NCBI GenBank assembly: GCA_963848335.1
Contig: CAWKDD010000004.1
Span: 67,749 to 131,748 of the forward strand
DNA: 64,000 bases
Source of the DNA: Chersky-840 sp963848335
GTDB taxonomy: Bacteria; Actinomycetota; Acidimicrobiia; Acidimicrobiales; UBA8190
Reading direction: 5' to 3'
Shown: positions 1 to 8,920 of the stretch, in pieces
Layout: every line of letters starts with the position of its first letter
Position numbering within the stretch: the stretch's first letter is position 1
Made by a program: the position numbers and the translations under genes
The notes under the pieces: model-generated
What the model was told of the DNA's origin: nothing
The model's input: the letters and a program-made list of their open reading frames with translations, nothing else
Databases searched by the model: none

Positions 1-2
1 TC

Positions 3-1283
3 GGCCTCGGTGTCGGGGGCGTCGGGGGCGTCGGGGGCGTCGGGGGCGTCGGCGTGCTGGTGGGGCGCGACCTGCTCGGTGCCACCTTCGCGTACGACCC
101 CTTCGAGCTCTACCGACGTGGCGTGCTCACCAACCCCAACATGGTCGTGATCGGGCAGATCGGGCGGGGCAAGAGCGCGTTCGTGAAGACCTACCTGTGG
201 CGCCTGGCGGTGTTCGGGCGCCGGGCCTGGGTGGTGGATCCCAAAGGTGAGTACGGCGCGTTGGCGCGCGCCTGGGGTGTGGAGCCTGTGGCGTTGCGCC
301 CGGGCGGCACCATCCGGCTGAACCCGCTCGACGCGGTGCCCCAGACTTCGGACGCCGGCGCCGACGACGTAGGCAGGTCGCGCGCTGAGCTGCTGGCATC
401 GTTGTCGGCCGCCAGCTTGGGCCGGGCGCTTCTGCCCACCGAGCGCAGCGCCCTGGATCTGGCCGTGGCCGCCGCGTCCTCGCCGTCCTCGGAACGACGC
501 CACCAAGGCCCGGTCCCGGTACCGACCTTGCCCACCGTCGTGGACGCATTGTTGCGGCCGTCGGCGCATTCGGCGCGGGCGGTGGGCACCGACGTGTCCG
601 GCCTGGCCGCTGACGGGCGCAACGTGGCGTTGGAACTTCGACGCCTCGTGGCCGGTGACCTGCGGGGGATGTTCGACGGGCCGACGACGGGCAGCGTCCG
701 GCTCGACGCGCCTCTCGTGGTCCTCGACCTGTCGGCGGTGTACCACTCTGCGGCGTTGGGGATCCTCATGACCTGTGCCACGGCGTGGCTGCAGGCGAGC
801 CTCGGTTCCGTCGCCGGCTCGGGCACCGACGGGGTGGTCGTGGTCGTCGACGAGGCGTGGGCGATCCTGGCCAACCTGGGCGTGGCGCGCTGGCTGCAGT
901 CGTCGTGGAAGCTGTCGCGGGCCAGGGGAGTCTCGAACGTGGCGGTGCTTCACCGCCTGTCCGACCTCGACACCACGGGCTCGGCAGGTTCGGAGCAGGT
1001 GGGGTTGGCCCGTGGCCTGCTGGCGGACTCCGAGACGCGTGTCGTCTATGCACAACCGCCGGGCGAGGTCGGACGGGCGGCGCATCTGCTGGGGCTTTCG
1101 TCTACCGAGGCCGAGGTCGTCCCGCAGTTGCGGCGGGGCGCGGCGCTGTGGAAGGTCGGTGCCCGGTCGTTCCTGGTCCAGCATCGCCTTTCCCCGCTCG
1201 AGGTGTCCCTGGTGGACACCGACGGCCGCATGGATCGCCGGACGCCGCGCCGTGAGGACCCGGCCCGCACGGCCACAGCGTGA
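3..1283 (+). CDS. VirB4-like conjugative ATPase, 5' end outside window
   Basis: This is the C-terminal ATPase part of a type IV secretion/conjugation motor. Such proteins act at the cytoplasmic membrane and power assembly and substrate movement. The frame is open from base 3; the first usable in-frame start is GTG at 54, but the upstream Gly-Val repeat is in frame and the protein starts almost at its P-loop, so the gene probably begins outside the window. Numbered from base 54, a Walker A motif GQIGRGKS is at residues 34-41 and a Walker B stretch VVVVVDEAW ends near residue 269. The stop overlaps the start of the coupling protein gene (GTGA), which indicates translational coupling. VirB4/TraC-type is preferred over FtsK because a VirD4-like gene follows. 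Confidence 0.75.
   Translation, partial: GLGVGGVGGVGGVGGVGVLVGRDLLGATFAYDPFELYRRGVLTNPNMVVIGQIGRGKSAFVKTYLWRLAVFGRRAWVVDPKGEYGALARAWGVEPVALRPGGTIRLNPLDAVPQTSDAGADDVGRSRAELLASLSAASLGRALLPTERSALDLAVAAASSPSSERRHQGPVPVPTLPTVVDALLRPSAHSARAVGTDVSGLAADGRNVALELRRLVAGDLRGMFDGPTTGSVRLDAPLVVLDLSAVYHSAALGILMTCATAWLQASLGSVAGSGTDGVVVVVDEAWAILANLGVARWLQSSWKLSRARGVSNVAVLHRLSDLDTTGSAGSEQVGLARGLLADSETRVVYAQPPGEVGRAAHLLGLSSTEAEVVPQLRRGAALWKVGARSFLVQHRLSPLEVSLVDTDGRMDRRTPRREDPARTATA
12..50. repeat. 9-bp tandem repeat, (GTCGGGGGC)n
   Basis: Four full copies of GTCGGGGGC and a partial fifth lie at the left edge of the window. They are in frame with the ATPase gene that follows and would encode a Gly-Val-Gly linker, so this is probably low-complexity coding sequence rather than an intergenic repeat. 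Confidence 0.8.
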
Positions 1284-2959
1284 GCGCGCTCGTGCCGGTG
1301 GCGGTGGTCACCGCCACCGCCGCGGCGGTCGGGTGGCGCACGTTGCGCGTCCCGGGGACGCGCCGAGGCATCGGCCGCGCCCCGGTCGTCTTCCCGACCA
1401 TGCGAACGTGGGCGGGCGGGCCCCGGGCGGGCTGGGCTCGGGCAGGCGGGCTCCACCCCGGGCCGGGGACCGGCCCTCTCCGGCGCGGTCTTCTCGGAGG
1501 AATCGGCCTGCCGGGCGCGGGACGTGGCGGCGGCTTCTCGCGGGCCCATGGCGCCGGCGAGGCGGAGCCGGCGCGCTGGGCGACCCGACGCGACGTGCGT
1601 GCGCTCGTCGTGGACGCGCCGAGGGCGGGCCGGTTGTCACTGGGCACGGCGCGGGGTCGCCTGCTCGCCGCCGAACGGGGACACTCCGTCCTGGTGGTCG
1701 GTCCCACCCAGAGCCGCAAGACGAGCGGATTCGCCGTACCGGCCATCCTCGAGTGGCAGGGACCGGTCGTCGCCGCCTCGGTGAAGTCCGACCTGGCCCG
1801 GCACACCCTGACATGGCGCCGTCGCCAAGGGCGGGTGTGGGTCTACGACCCTTGCGCGTCCACCGGGCTCGACTGCGCGTCGTGGTCTCCTCTCCAGTCG
1901 TCGCGGACATGGGAGGGTGCCCGCCGTACCGCCGCCTCGCTCACCGAGGTAGCCCGGTCGTCGGGGTCGCTCACCGACGGCGACTTCTGGTACGCCACCG
2001 CCGCCAAGCTTCTGGCGCCCTTGCTGTTGGCGGCGGCGTCGTCGGGCGGGACCATGGCCGATGTCGTCCGGTGGGTCGACGTCCAGGAGGTCGAGGAGGT
2101 CTTCGACGTGCTCAGCGCGGCCGGCGCCCGGCACGCGCTGCAGGCGATGCAGGCGGCGTGGGGTCGCGACGAGCGCCAGCGCAGCGCCGTCTTCACCACC
2201 GCCGAGACCGTGGTGGAGGTCTTCGCCGACCCTGCTGTGGCCGCCAGCGAAGCGGCCGCTTCGAGCGCGGACTTCGAAGACCGCATCGACCCCGTCCGCC
2301 TGCTCGACGGGAACGACACCTTGTACCTGTGCGCGCCGACCCATGACCAGCGCCGGCTGCGGCCGCTCTTCGCCACGCTGGTGACCCAGGTCGTCGAGGC
2401 CGCCTACGAACGAGCGGCCCGTCGGGGCGAACCGCTCGATCCCCCTGTGCTCGTCGTGCTCGACGAAGCCGCCAATGTGGCTCCCCTGGCCGAGCTCGAC
2501 GTGCTGGCGTCGACGGCGGCGGGCCACGGAGTCCAGCTGGTGACGGTGTGGCAGGACCTCGCGCAGCTCCAGGCGCGCTACGGCACACGGGCGGGCAGCG
2601 TGGTCAACAACCACCGCGTGAAGGTCTTCCTGTCGGGGATCGCCGATCCGGGCACTCTGGATCACGCCAGCACGCTCATCGGCGAGACCGAGCTGCGGTC
2701 GTGGACGACGACGGTGGACGGGTCCGGCGCCACGTCGCTCACCGATTCTCCGTCCCTGCGACGCCTGGCGCCGGCGGACAGCCTGAGGCGGATTCCGCCC
2801 GGGGACGCCGTCGTGGTGTCGGGGCATCTGGCGCCGATCCGGCTGCGCCTGCGTCCCTGGCAGGGCGACCGATCACTGCGCGCCCGCGCCGAGGCCGGTC
2901 TCGACGCGCCGGTGTCGAGATGGTCTCCCCGTCGACCGATGGGTACGGTGGGGCCATGA
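1280..2959 (+). CDS. VirD4/TraG-like type IV coupling protein
   Basis: Predicted conjugation coupling ATPase (559 aa), which would bring the DNA-relaxase complex to the secretion channel at the inner membrane. A hydrophobic N-terminus is followed by a Walker A motif GPTQSRKT at residues 141-148. A Walker B motif VLVVLDEAAN lies near residue 395. After it comes the TraG/TraM-recognition-type segment VTVWQDLAQLQARYG. The GTG start overlaps the stop of the VirB4-like gene. The stop overlaps the ATG of the P450 gene (ATGA), so a metabolic gene sits at the end of a conjugation operon. No relaxase, integrase or att site is visible in the window, so the element extends to the left or is a remnant. 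Confidence 0.8.
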   Translation: MSALVPVAVVTATAAAVGWRTLRVPGTRRGIGRAPVVFPTMRTWAGGPRAGWARAGGLHPGPGTGPLRRGLLGGIGLPGAGRGGGFSRAHGAGEAEPARWATRRDVRALVVDAPRAGRLSLGTARGRLLAAERGHSVLVVGPTQSRKTSGFAVPAILEWQGPVVAASVKSDLARHTLTWRRRQGRVWVYDPCASTGLDCASWSPLQSSRTWEGARRTAASLTEVARSSGSLTDGDFWYATAAKLLAPLLLAAASSGGTMADVVRWVDVQEVEEVFDVLSAAGARHALQAMQAAWGRDERQRSAVFTTAETVVEVFADPAVAASEAAASSADFEDRIDPVRLLDGNDTLYLCAPTHDQRRLRPLFATLVTQVVEAAYERAARRGEPLDPPVLVVLDEAANVAPLAELDVLASTAAGHGVQLVTVWQDLAQLQARYGTRAGSVVNNHRVKVFLSGIADPGTLDHASTLIGETELRSWTTTVDGSGATSLTDSPSLRRLAPADSLRRIPPGDAVVVSGHLAPIRLRLRPWQGDRSLRARAEAGLDAPVSRWSPRRPMGTVGP

Positions 2960-4299
2960 CGAGCTCGGCGCCGACCGGGGTCCCGGACCCGGACATCGCC
3001 CAGTTCGTGGCCGAGCGCACCGCGCAGTACAACGAGGCGGCGCGTGCCGTGCGCGACGAGGCGGCCGCGGCGGGAACCCTGGTATGGGATCCCTACGATC
3101 CGGCATGGGTCGAGGACCCCTACGGGGTCTATGCGCAGTTGCGCCAGAGCAATCCCGTGCACCGCAACGCGCTCGGGTTCTGGGTCTTCACCCGCCACGC
3201 CGACTGCCTCGCCATCCTGCGGGACAAGCGCTCGAGCAGCGACGGCCGCAACATGGACGCCACCACGTTCCGCGAGGTTCGGGCCGTGGACCTTCCCCTG
3301 CAGCAGGGTCCCGAGGCCATGTTGGCCGAGATGGCCCCGTTCTTGTTCCGCGACCCGCCCGACCACACGCGCCTGCGCGGGCTCGTACAGAAGGCGTTTA
3401 CTCCCAGGGTCGTCGAGGGACTGCGGCCGCGCCTCGAGGAGATCTGCGAGGGGCTGCTCGACGTGGCCCTCGAGCGGGGCGAGATCGACCTCGTGGCCGA
3501 TTATGCCTACCCCCTGCCGGTGCAGATCATCGTGGAGATGCTGGGCGTCCCCGCCGAAGACCACGAGCAGTTCCGGGTGTGGTCCCACGCACTGGCGCGC
3601 GGGCTCGATCCCGACTTCCTCCTGCCGCCCGAGGCGGTGCAGCAACGCCTGGGAGCCATCATGTCCTTCGTGCAGTACTTCGCATCGCTCATCGAGGCGC
3701 GGCGTCAGAAGCCGGGTGAGGACCTCCTGTCCCGGCTGCTCCAGGCCGAGGAGCAAGGTGACGTGCTCACCCAGGGCGAGCTGTTGTCGACGTGCATCCT
3801 GCTCCTCGTGGCCGGGCACGAGACGACGGTCAACCTCATCTCGGGTGGGGCACTGGCCCTGATGGAGCGGCCCGAACAGCTGGCGAAGTTCCGCGACGAG
3901 CCGTCGGTCCTTCGCAGCGGCGTGGAGGAGATGCTCCGTTTCGTGTGTCCGGTCCAGCTGACCGGACGCGTGGCGCTCGAAGAGATGGAGGTGGGCGGCG
4001 TCACAGTGGCGGCCGGTGAGTTCTCGATGCTGCTCATCGCGTCGGCCAACCGCGACCCCGCCGTCTTCGACGACCCCGACACCTTCGACGTTGCGCGGGT
4101 CGACAACAACCATCTGGGCTTCGGCTTCGGCATCCATCATTGCCTGGGCGCGCCGTTGGCCCGGCTCGAGGCGCAGATCGCGCTGCGGACCCTCCTACGT
4201 CGGACAACTCGTCTCGAGCCTACAGGCGACGAGCTCTCCTACAAGGAGAACATCGTGCTCCGGGGTCTCGAGAGCCTTCCCGTGCGCCTCTCGGCCTGA
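2956..4299 (+). CDS. Cytochrome P450 coupled to conjugation genes
   Basis: Soluble bacterial P450 of 447 aa. The I-helix oxygen-binding motif AGHETT is at residues 286-291, the K-helix ExxR is E325-R328, and the heme-thiolate loop FGFGIHHCLG has its cysteine at residue 396. The ATG at 2956 overlaps the stop of the coupling protein, giving a normal-length N-terminus; earlier in-frame starts would read through that gene. Such P450s need a ferredoxin and a reductase, and none is adjacent. The substrate cannot be told from sequence. The position suggests cargo of a mobile element or gene capture behind a conjugation operon. Its 3' end has been duplicated in tandem. Confidence 0.9.
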   Translation: MTSSAPTGVPDPDIAQFVAERTAQYNEAARAVRDEAAAAGTLVWDPYDPAWVEDPYGVYAQLRQSNPVHRNALGFWVFTRHADCLAILRDKRSSSDGRNMDATTFREVRAVDLPLQQGPEAMLAEMAPFLFRDPPDHTRLRGLVQKAFTPRVVEGLRPRLEEICEGLLDVALERGEIDLVADYAYPLPVQIIVEMLGVPAEDHEQFRVWSHALARGLDPDFLLPPEAVQQRLGAIMSFVQYFASLIEARRQKPGEDLLSRLLQAEEQGDVLTQGELLSTCILLLVAGHETTVNLISGGALALMERPEQLAKFRDEPSVLRSGVEEMLRFVCPVQLTGRVALEEMEVGGVTVAAGEFSMLLIASANRDPAVFDDPDTFDVARVDNNHLGFGFGIHHCLGAPLARLEAQIALRTLLRRTTRLEPTGDELSYKENIVLRGLESLPVRLSA

Positions 4300-4386
4300 G
4301 CGGTGCGCCTCTCGGCCTGAGCGGTGCGCCTCTCGGCCTGAGCGGTGCGCCTCCCGGCCTGAGCCGTGCGCCACCTGGCCTGTGTC
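4282..4386. repeat. 21-bp tandem repeat copying the P450 3' end
   Basis: Five 21-bp units start at 4282, 4303, 4324, 4345 and 4366. Units 1-3 are identical and units 4-5 diverge. Unit 1 contains the last codons and TGA stop of the P450, so a coding terminus has been amplified downstream. Unit 5 reaches the last codon of the convergent amidase gene. Confidence 0.9.
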
Positions 4387-5806
4387 AGTGCGGTGAGCCC
4401 GGGACCACGAGGGGCCAGGGCCGTTCGCGCTCCGAGATGAGCGCGAGGTCGAGAAGGAGCTCTTCCTGATGGTGTCGGCCGATGACCTGCATCCCCACGG
4501 GCAGGCCCTCGAACGTCCCCACCGGGACCGTCACCGCCGGGTTGCCGGCGAAGTTGGCGGGAAACGTCAGGTTGCCCTGGTTCGCACCCACTCGCATGAT
4601 GTCGCCGAACTTCTCCATGAGGTCGACGTCTCCCACTGTGGTGGGCATGGGGCCCTCGGCTCCGAAGGCGACGTCGGGGTTGGTGGAGCAGAAGATGAAA
4701 TCGACCTCGTCGAGGAGGTCTGCCATCACCTCGTGCACGCCGACGCGGAATCGCTCGGCCGTGGCCGCCATGGCCATGTCGTAGTGGTGAGAGGCGATGT
4801 TCATGCCCAGCATGATCTCGGGAGTCAGCTCGGGCTCGCAGGCCGGGTACTTGTCACCCAGGTCGGCTGCCAATGTCACCAGGTTCGACATCGCCCATTC
4901 GAACAGCGCCGGCGGGAAGCTGACCACCACGTCGACCCGCCGTAGACCCGCGTCGGCAATGAGCGCTTCGGCCCCGGCTGCCACCATCGCCGCCACCTCC
5001 GGGTGCACGACCGCCACGCCGAGGTCCACCGAGACGACGGCCCGCTTGCCGCGCAGCTCCTCACGGTGGCTCCCGAGCCCGACCTCCCACCCTTCGACGC
5101 GGGGCAGGCTGTGGGTGTCGTGCGGGTCGTACCCGTTGCACACGTCGTACCAACGCGCCGTGTCGCGAACCGACCTGCTGATGCAGCCGATGGTGACGGT
5201 ATGGGGGATCTGATGCACGAAGGGCCCTTTGGGAATGCGTCCGTAGTTGGACTTCAGGCCGAACATGCCGGTGAAGCCGGCCGGGATGCGGATCGACCCG
5301 CCGCCGTCACCTCCCGATGCGATGGGGACGAGGCCCCCCGCCACCGCCGCGGCCGTTCCCCCCGACGACCCCCCGGGGGTGCGCTCGAGGTTCCACGGGT
5401 TGCGCGTGGCGCCGTGCAGGCGCGTGAAGGTCACGTTGATCCCGCCGAACTCGCTGGCCGTCGTCTGGCCGGCGAGAACCGCGCCGGCGCCGAGCAACCG
5501 GCGGACCTGCGTGGAGGTGAAGTTCCCCACCCGGTCCGCGTAGACGAGCGATCCCTCGGTGAGAGGCCAACCCTGGACCGATTCGAGCTCTTTGATCCCG
5601 ACAGGGACACCCCCGAAGGGCAGCGTCACGTCGGCGTCCCGCGCCGACCGGCGGGCCTCGTCGGCGTCGACGTGGCTGAAGGCGTTGAGCGCCGAGCCCT
5701 CGATGGCGGCCAGCGACAGCTCGAGGGCCTCGGGTGGGGTGATCTCACCCTTGCGGAAGGATTCGACCAGCGAGCACGCGTCCCCGGTCCATGCCTCCTT
5801 GGCCAT
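4385..5806 (-). CDS. Amidase signature family protein
   Basis: Predicted amide hydrolase (473 aa, usual family length). The amidase-signature triad is visible: Lys72 (VGIKE), the cis-Ser in GGSSGG (residue 147) and the nucleophile Ser171 (GDGGGSIRIPA). The start was placed at the ATG at 5806, which gives a natural N-terminus; the longer frame upstream lacks homology-like sequence. It converges on the P450 with almost no gap, and the 21-bp repeats fill the space. Substrate is unknown; family members hydrolyse aliphatic or aryl amides, 6-aminohexanoate oligomers or the Gln-tRNA substrate, and no GatB/GatC partner is nearby, so a free amidase is more likely than GatA. Confidence 0.88.
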   Translation of the reverse strand: MAKEAWTGDACSLVESFRKGEITPPEALELSLAAIEGSALNAFSHVDADEARRSARDADVTLPFGGVPVGIKELESVQGWPLTEGSLVYADRVGNFTSTQVRRLLGAGAVLAGQTTASEFGGINVTFTRLHGATRNPWNLERTPGGSSGGTAAAVAGGLVPIASGGDGGGSIRIPAGFTGMFGLKSNYGRIPKGPFVHQIPHTVTIGCISRSVRDTARWYDVCNGYDPHDTHSLPRVEGWEVGLGSHREELRGKRAVVSVDLGVAVVHPEVAAMVAAGAEALIADAGLRRVDVVVSFPPALFEWAMSNLVTLAADLGDKYPACEPELTPEIMLGMNIASHHYDMAMAATAERFRVGVHEVMADLLDEVDFIFCSTNPDVAFGAEGPMPTTVGDVDLMEKFGDIMRVGANQGNLTFPANFAGNPAVTVPVGTFEGLPVGMQVIGRHHQEELLLDLALISERERPWPLVVPGSPH

Positions 5807-5841
5807 TGGCAGGAGGCTAGTGCCGTCCCCCCTGGGACCGT

Positions 5842-5892
5842 CTCCTGAACCCGACGGCCTCCTGAATCCGACGGCCTCCTGAACCCGACGGC
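5842..5892. repeat. 17-bp tandem repeat, three copies
   Basis: Units CTCCTGAACCCGACGGC at 5842, 5859 and 5876 differ by one base in the middle copy. They lie in the spacer between the divergent amidase and BluB-like genes. No function is evident. Confidence 0.85.
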
Positions 5893-6001
5893 ACCGGCTG
5901 GAGCGTCCCGATCTCCGCGGTGGTCCGGACCGCAGCCGGCCTGGCTCCCATCGGGACCCGGCGGGGCGGGTATGCCGTCGCTGCGCTTGTAAGGTGCGAA
6001 C

Positions 6002-6721
6002 GTGCTCCCGGGCTTCTACGAGGTGATCCACCGCCGGCGCGACGTGCGTGCCGAGTTCAGCGGCGAGCCCGTCGACGAAAAGGTCCTCTGGCGCGTCCTC
6101 GACGCCGCGCACTCCGCACCCAGCGTCGGCCTGTCCCAGCCCTGGGACTTCATCCTGGTCTCCGACGAAGAGGTCCGCCGTGCCTTCTGGGCCCATGTCC
6201 AGGGGGAGCGGAGCGAATTCGCCGCCTCGCTCGAAGGAGAGCGCGCCCAGCGCTTCGCCGGCATCAAGATCGACGGCGTCCTCGAGGCCAGCCTGTCGGT
6301 GGTGGTCACCTACGACCCGGCCCGCGGCGCTCCGGGCGTCCTCGGGCGTCACGCCATCGCCGATGCCGGCCTCTACTCGGTCTGCCTCGCCATCGAGAAC
6401 ATGTGGCTGGCCTGCACCGCCGAGGGTTGGGGGATGGGTTGGGTGTCGTTCTACCGGGAAGCGTTCCTGCGCGACCTCCTCGGCATCCCCGACGACATCC
6501 GACCTGTGGCGTGGCTCTGCGTCGGGCCCGTGAGCACCCTGCAGGACACGCCCGACCTCGAGCGCGCCGGCTGGCGGACGCGTTTGTCACTCGAAGACGC
6601 ACTGCACCTCGACCACTGGGATCGTCGCGATCCCGACGTGATCAACACCGCCGCCCGGAGCCGAGGCGTAGACCCGGCCGTCGTCAACGGCGCCCCTGCG
6701 TCGGAAAGGTCTGAGCCATGA
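6002..6721 (+). CDS. bluB: BluB-like flavin nitroreductase (5,6-dimethylbenzimidazole synthase family)
   Basis: Nitroreductase-fold flavoprotein of 239 aa. BluB cannibalises FMN with oxygen to make 5,6-dimethylbenzimidazole, the lower ligand of cobalamin. Family-like segments are the N-terminal FYEVIHRRRDVRAEF, SVGLSQPWDFI near residues 40-50, and GWGMGWVSFY in the second half. The GTG start at 6002 follows a short spacer. Its stop overlaps the ATG of the glucokinase gene (ATGA). No other cobalamin gene or riboswitch is visible nearby, so a different nitroreductase activity remains possible. Confidence 0.75.
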   Translation: MLPGFYEVIHRRRDVRAEFSGEPVDEKVLWRVLDAAHSAPSVGLSQPWDFILVSDEEVRRAFWAHVQGERSEFAASLEGERAQRFAGIKIDGVLEASLSVVVTYDPARGAPGVLGRHAIADAGLYSVCLAIENMWLACTAEGWGMGWVSFYREAFLRDLLGIPDDIRPVAWLCVGPVSTLQDTPDLERAGWRTRLSLEDALHLDHWDRRDPDVINTAARSRGVDPAVVNGAPASERSEP

Positions 6722-7569
6722 GCGACCCCGGTCCTGTCAAGCCCGCCGCGCCGCCGCGCCCCCCCGGCACGCCGGGACCAGCACCGGCCAGAGCTCCCCT
6801 GGCACCGGGCCACTCACCGAAGTCGCCGTACACGTTGGCCATCGACATCGGAGGGACGGGGCTCAAGGCGTCCGTGCTCGACGCCACCGGCGCCATGGTG
6901 GCCGACCGCGTGGCGGTGAAGACCACGTACCCCTGCCCGCCGTCGAAGATGGTCGACGATCTCGCTGCGTTGGTGGCCCCACTCCCTCCCGCCGATCGGG
7001 TGTCGGCCGGCTTCCCGGGGATGGTCCGCAACGGCCTGGTGCTCTCGGCGCCGCACTTCGTGACTCTCAACGGCCCGGGCACCACCATCGACCCCGGCCT
7101 GGTGAAGCAGTGGGCCGCCTACGACCTCGCCGGTGCGCTCTCGGGGCGGCTGGACAAGCCGACCCGGGTGGCCAACGACGCCGACATCCAGGGTGCCGCG
7201 GTGGTCAAGGGCAAGGGCCTCGAGCTCGTGATCACGCTCGGCACCGGCGTGGGGACAGCCTTCTTCTACGACGGACGGCTCCTGCCCCATCTGGAGTTCG
7301 CACACCATCCCTTCCTGAAGGGCGACACCTACAACGAACAGATCGGCGACGCCGCCCGCAAGGAGATCGGCAATCAGCGCTGGAACAAAAGGGTGCGCAA
7401 GGCGCTCATCACGTTCCGGAACCTGTCGTTCTTCGACCACTGCTACGTCGGGGGTGGCAACGCCAAGAAGATCCACGGCACGCTCGGGTCAGACGTGTCC
7501 CTGGTGGACAACACCGCCGGCATCCTCGGGGGGATCAGGCTGTGGGACAAGTCGCACATAGCCGTGTAG
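6718..7569 (+). CDS. ppgK: Polyphosphate glucokinase (ROK family)
   Basis: ROK-family sugar kinase of 283 aa, expected to phosphorylate glucose with inorganic polyphosphate and/or ATP in the cytoplasm. After a Pro-rich start come the phosphate-binding motif AIDIGGTGLKAS (about residues 41-52), the catalytic VANDAD region and the LGTGVGTAFF motif. The sequence has the actinobacterial PPGK pattern, including RWNKRVRKAL near the C-terminus and no ROK zinc cysteines. The ATG overlaps the stop of the preceding gene. It could supply glucose 6-phosphate from storage polyphosphate and trehalose breakdown. Confidence 0.88.
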   Translation: MSDPGPVKPAAPPRPPGTPGPAPARAPLAPGHSPKSPYTLAIDIGGTGLKASVLDATGAMVADRVAVKTTYPCPPSKMVDDLAALVAPLPPADRVSAGFPGMVRNGLVLSAPHFVTLNGPGTTIDPGLVKQWAAYDLAGALSGRLDKPTRVANDADIQGAAVVKGKGLELVITLGTGVGTAFFYDGRLLPHLEFAHHPFLKGDTYNEQIGDAARKEIGNQRWNKRVRKALITFRNLSFFDHCYVGGGNAKKIHGTLGSDVSLVDNTAGILGGIRLWDKSHIAV

Positions 7570-7618
7570 GACGTCGCGCCCCACGGGCCGACGATCCGGG
7601 CGCAGGAGGTGTGGTGCG

Positions 7619-7927
7619 GTGACCGAGTCACAAGGATCGGTGCCCGAGCACTCGGAGATGGACCACGTGCTCCGTCGGCGCCGACGGCGGGCGGTGCGGG
7701 GCGTGCTCGTCCTGGCCCTCATCGTCCTCGTGGTTGCCTTCGTCGTCCAGAACTCACAGCTCGTGACGGTGCACTTCTGGTTCTTCACCCGAAAGGTCCA
7801 CCTCATCTGGCTGGTACTCACTTGCCTCGTGGCGGGAACCGTGCTCGGCTATGTGCTGGGTGTGCCCGAGCGCAGGGCCCGGCGCCGGCGCCGCAAGGCC
7901 GAGAAGGCAGCCCGCCGGGCGAATTAG
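7619..7927 (+). CDS. Small LapA-like (DUF1049) membrane protein
   Basis: A 102-aa protein with an Arg-rich N-terminus, two hydrophobic segments (about residues 27-45 and 60-82) separated by QNSQLVTVHFWFF, and a basic C-terminal tail. This is the architecture of LapA/YciS-domain proteins. The GTG start at 7619 follows AGGAGG with good spacing. In actinobacteria the role is unknown; it probably acts as a small membrane scaffold. Confidence 0.7.
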   Translation: MTESQGSVPEHSEMDHVLRRRRRRAVRGVLVLALIVLVVAFVVQNSQLVTVHFWFFTRKVHLIWLVLTCLVAGTVLGYVLGVPERRARRRRRKAEKAARRAN

Positions 7928-7951
7928 GCGAGCCCCCATTAGGTTGCGGCC

Positions 7952-8893
7952 GTGCGGGCAGTGACGATCGTCGACGGGGACCTCCGCTTCCAGGAGCACC
8001 CCGATCCCGAGCCCGGTGACACCGAGCTGCTCGTCGCCGTCCGTGCCGCCGGGATCAACAACGCCGACCTGCTTCAGCGGCGCGGGTTCTACCCCGCACC
8101 GCCCGGTGCTCCCCCCGACATCCCCGGGATGGAGCTGGCCGGTGAGGTCGTGGACACGGGGAGACAGACGACGCGTTTCTCGACCGGTGACCGGGTCATG
8201 GCTGTCGTGGGCGGAGGCGCACAAGCCGAGATGGCCGTAGTCGACGAACGATGCGCCATGGCCGTGCCCGCCGGTGCGCCCTGGCCCGAGGCGGGCGCCT
8301 TCCCCGAGGCGTTCTCCACCGCCTACGACGCCCTCTTCACCCAGTGCGGCCTCGCCGTCGGCGAGCGCGTCCTCGTCACCGGCGCGGCGGGCGGGGTGGG
8401 GACGGCCGGGGTGCAGCTGGCCGCGGCCACCGGGGCCCGCTGCGTGGCATCGGTGCGCCACGCGCACCTGCGCGACTCGGTCGCCGCCTTGGGGGCGACG
8501 GCCGCCGCTCCTGACGAGGCCCTCGACCTCGGCCCCTTCGACGTGGTCCTCGAGCTCGTCGGGGCGACCAGCCTGGCCGGGGTCCTCGGTGCCATGGCGA
8601 TCTCCGGTCGCATCGCCGTGATCGGTGTCGGCGGCGGGGCGCAGGCCGAGGTCGACCTCCTCGCCGTCATGCAGCGCCGGCTGCACATCAGCGGTTCCAC
8701 GCTGCGCGCCCGCTCCCTGGTCGAGAAGGCGGTGGTGGCTTCGCAGGTCGAACGGCACGTGGTGCCGCTCTTCGAGGCGCGCCACGTGCGCGTGCCGATC
8801 GAGGTCACGGTGCCGATGGAGCGCGCCGACGAGGCCTACGCGCGCTTCGGGCAGGGCGGCAAGCTGGGGAAGATCGTCCTCGTCCCCGGCTAG
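7952..8893 (+). CDS. Quinone oxidoreductase, zinc-independent MDR family
   Basis: NAD(P)H-dependent medium-chain reductase of 313 aa, similar to zeta-crystallin/PIG3. Evidence is the N-terminal GroES-like fold with AAGINNADLLQRRGFYP, the absence of zinc-ligand cysteines, and the nucleotide-binding motif VTGAAGGVG. The GTG start is 25 nt after the LapA-like gene, so it may be co-transcribed. Predicted to reduce quinones or alpha,beta-unsaturated carbonyls; the substrate is not known. Confidence 0.85.
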   Translation: MRAVTIVDGDLRFQEHPDPEPGDTELLVAVRAAGINNADLLQRRGFYPAPPGAPPDIPGMELAGEVVDTGRQTTRFSTGDRVMAVVGGGAQAEMAVVDERCAMAVPAGAPWPEAGAFPEAFSTAYDALFTQCGLAVGERVLVTGAAGGVGTAGVQLAAATGARCVASVRHAHLRDSVAALGATAAAPDEALDLGPFDVVLELVGATSLAGVLGAMAISGRIAVIGVGGGAQAEVDLLAVMQRRLHISGSTLRARSLVEKAVVASQVERHVVPLFEARHVRVPIEVTVPMERADEAYARFGQGGKLGKIVLVPG

Positions 8894-8920
8894 GCCGAGC
8901 CGTCCCGACGGTACGGGCCC

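Noticed and set aside
2662..4140. A 492-codon minus-strand frame opposite the first P450
   Set aside because: It has no family-like motif, spans two plus-strand genes and mirrors their codon bias.
5940..6001. Cobalamin riboswitch before the BluB-like gene
   Set aside because: The 60-bp region lacks the B12-box and is too short.
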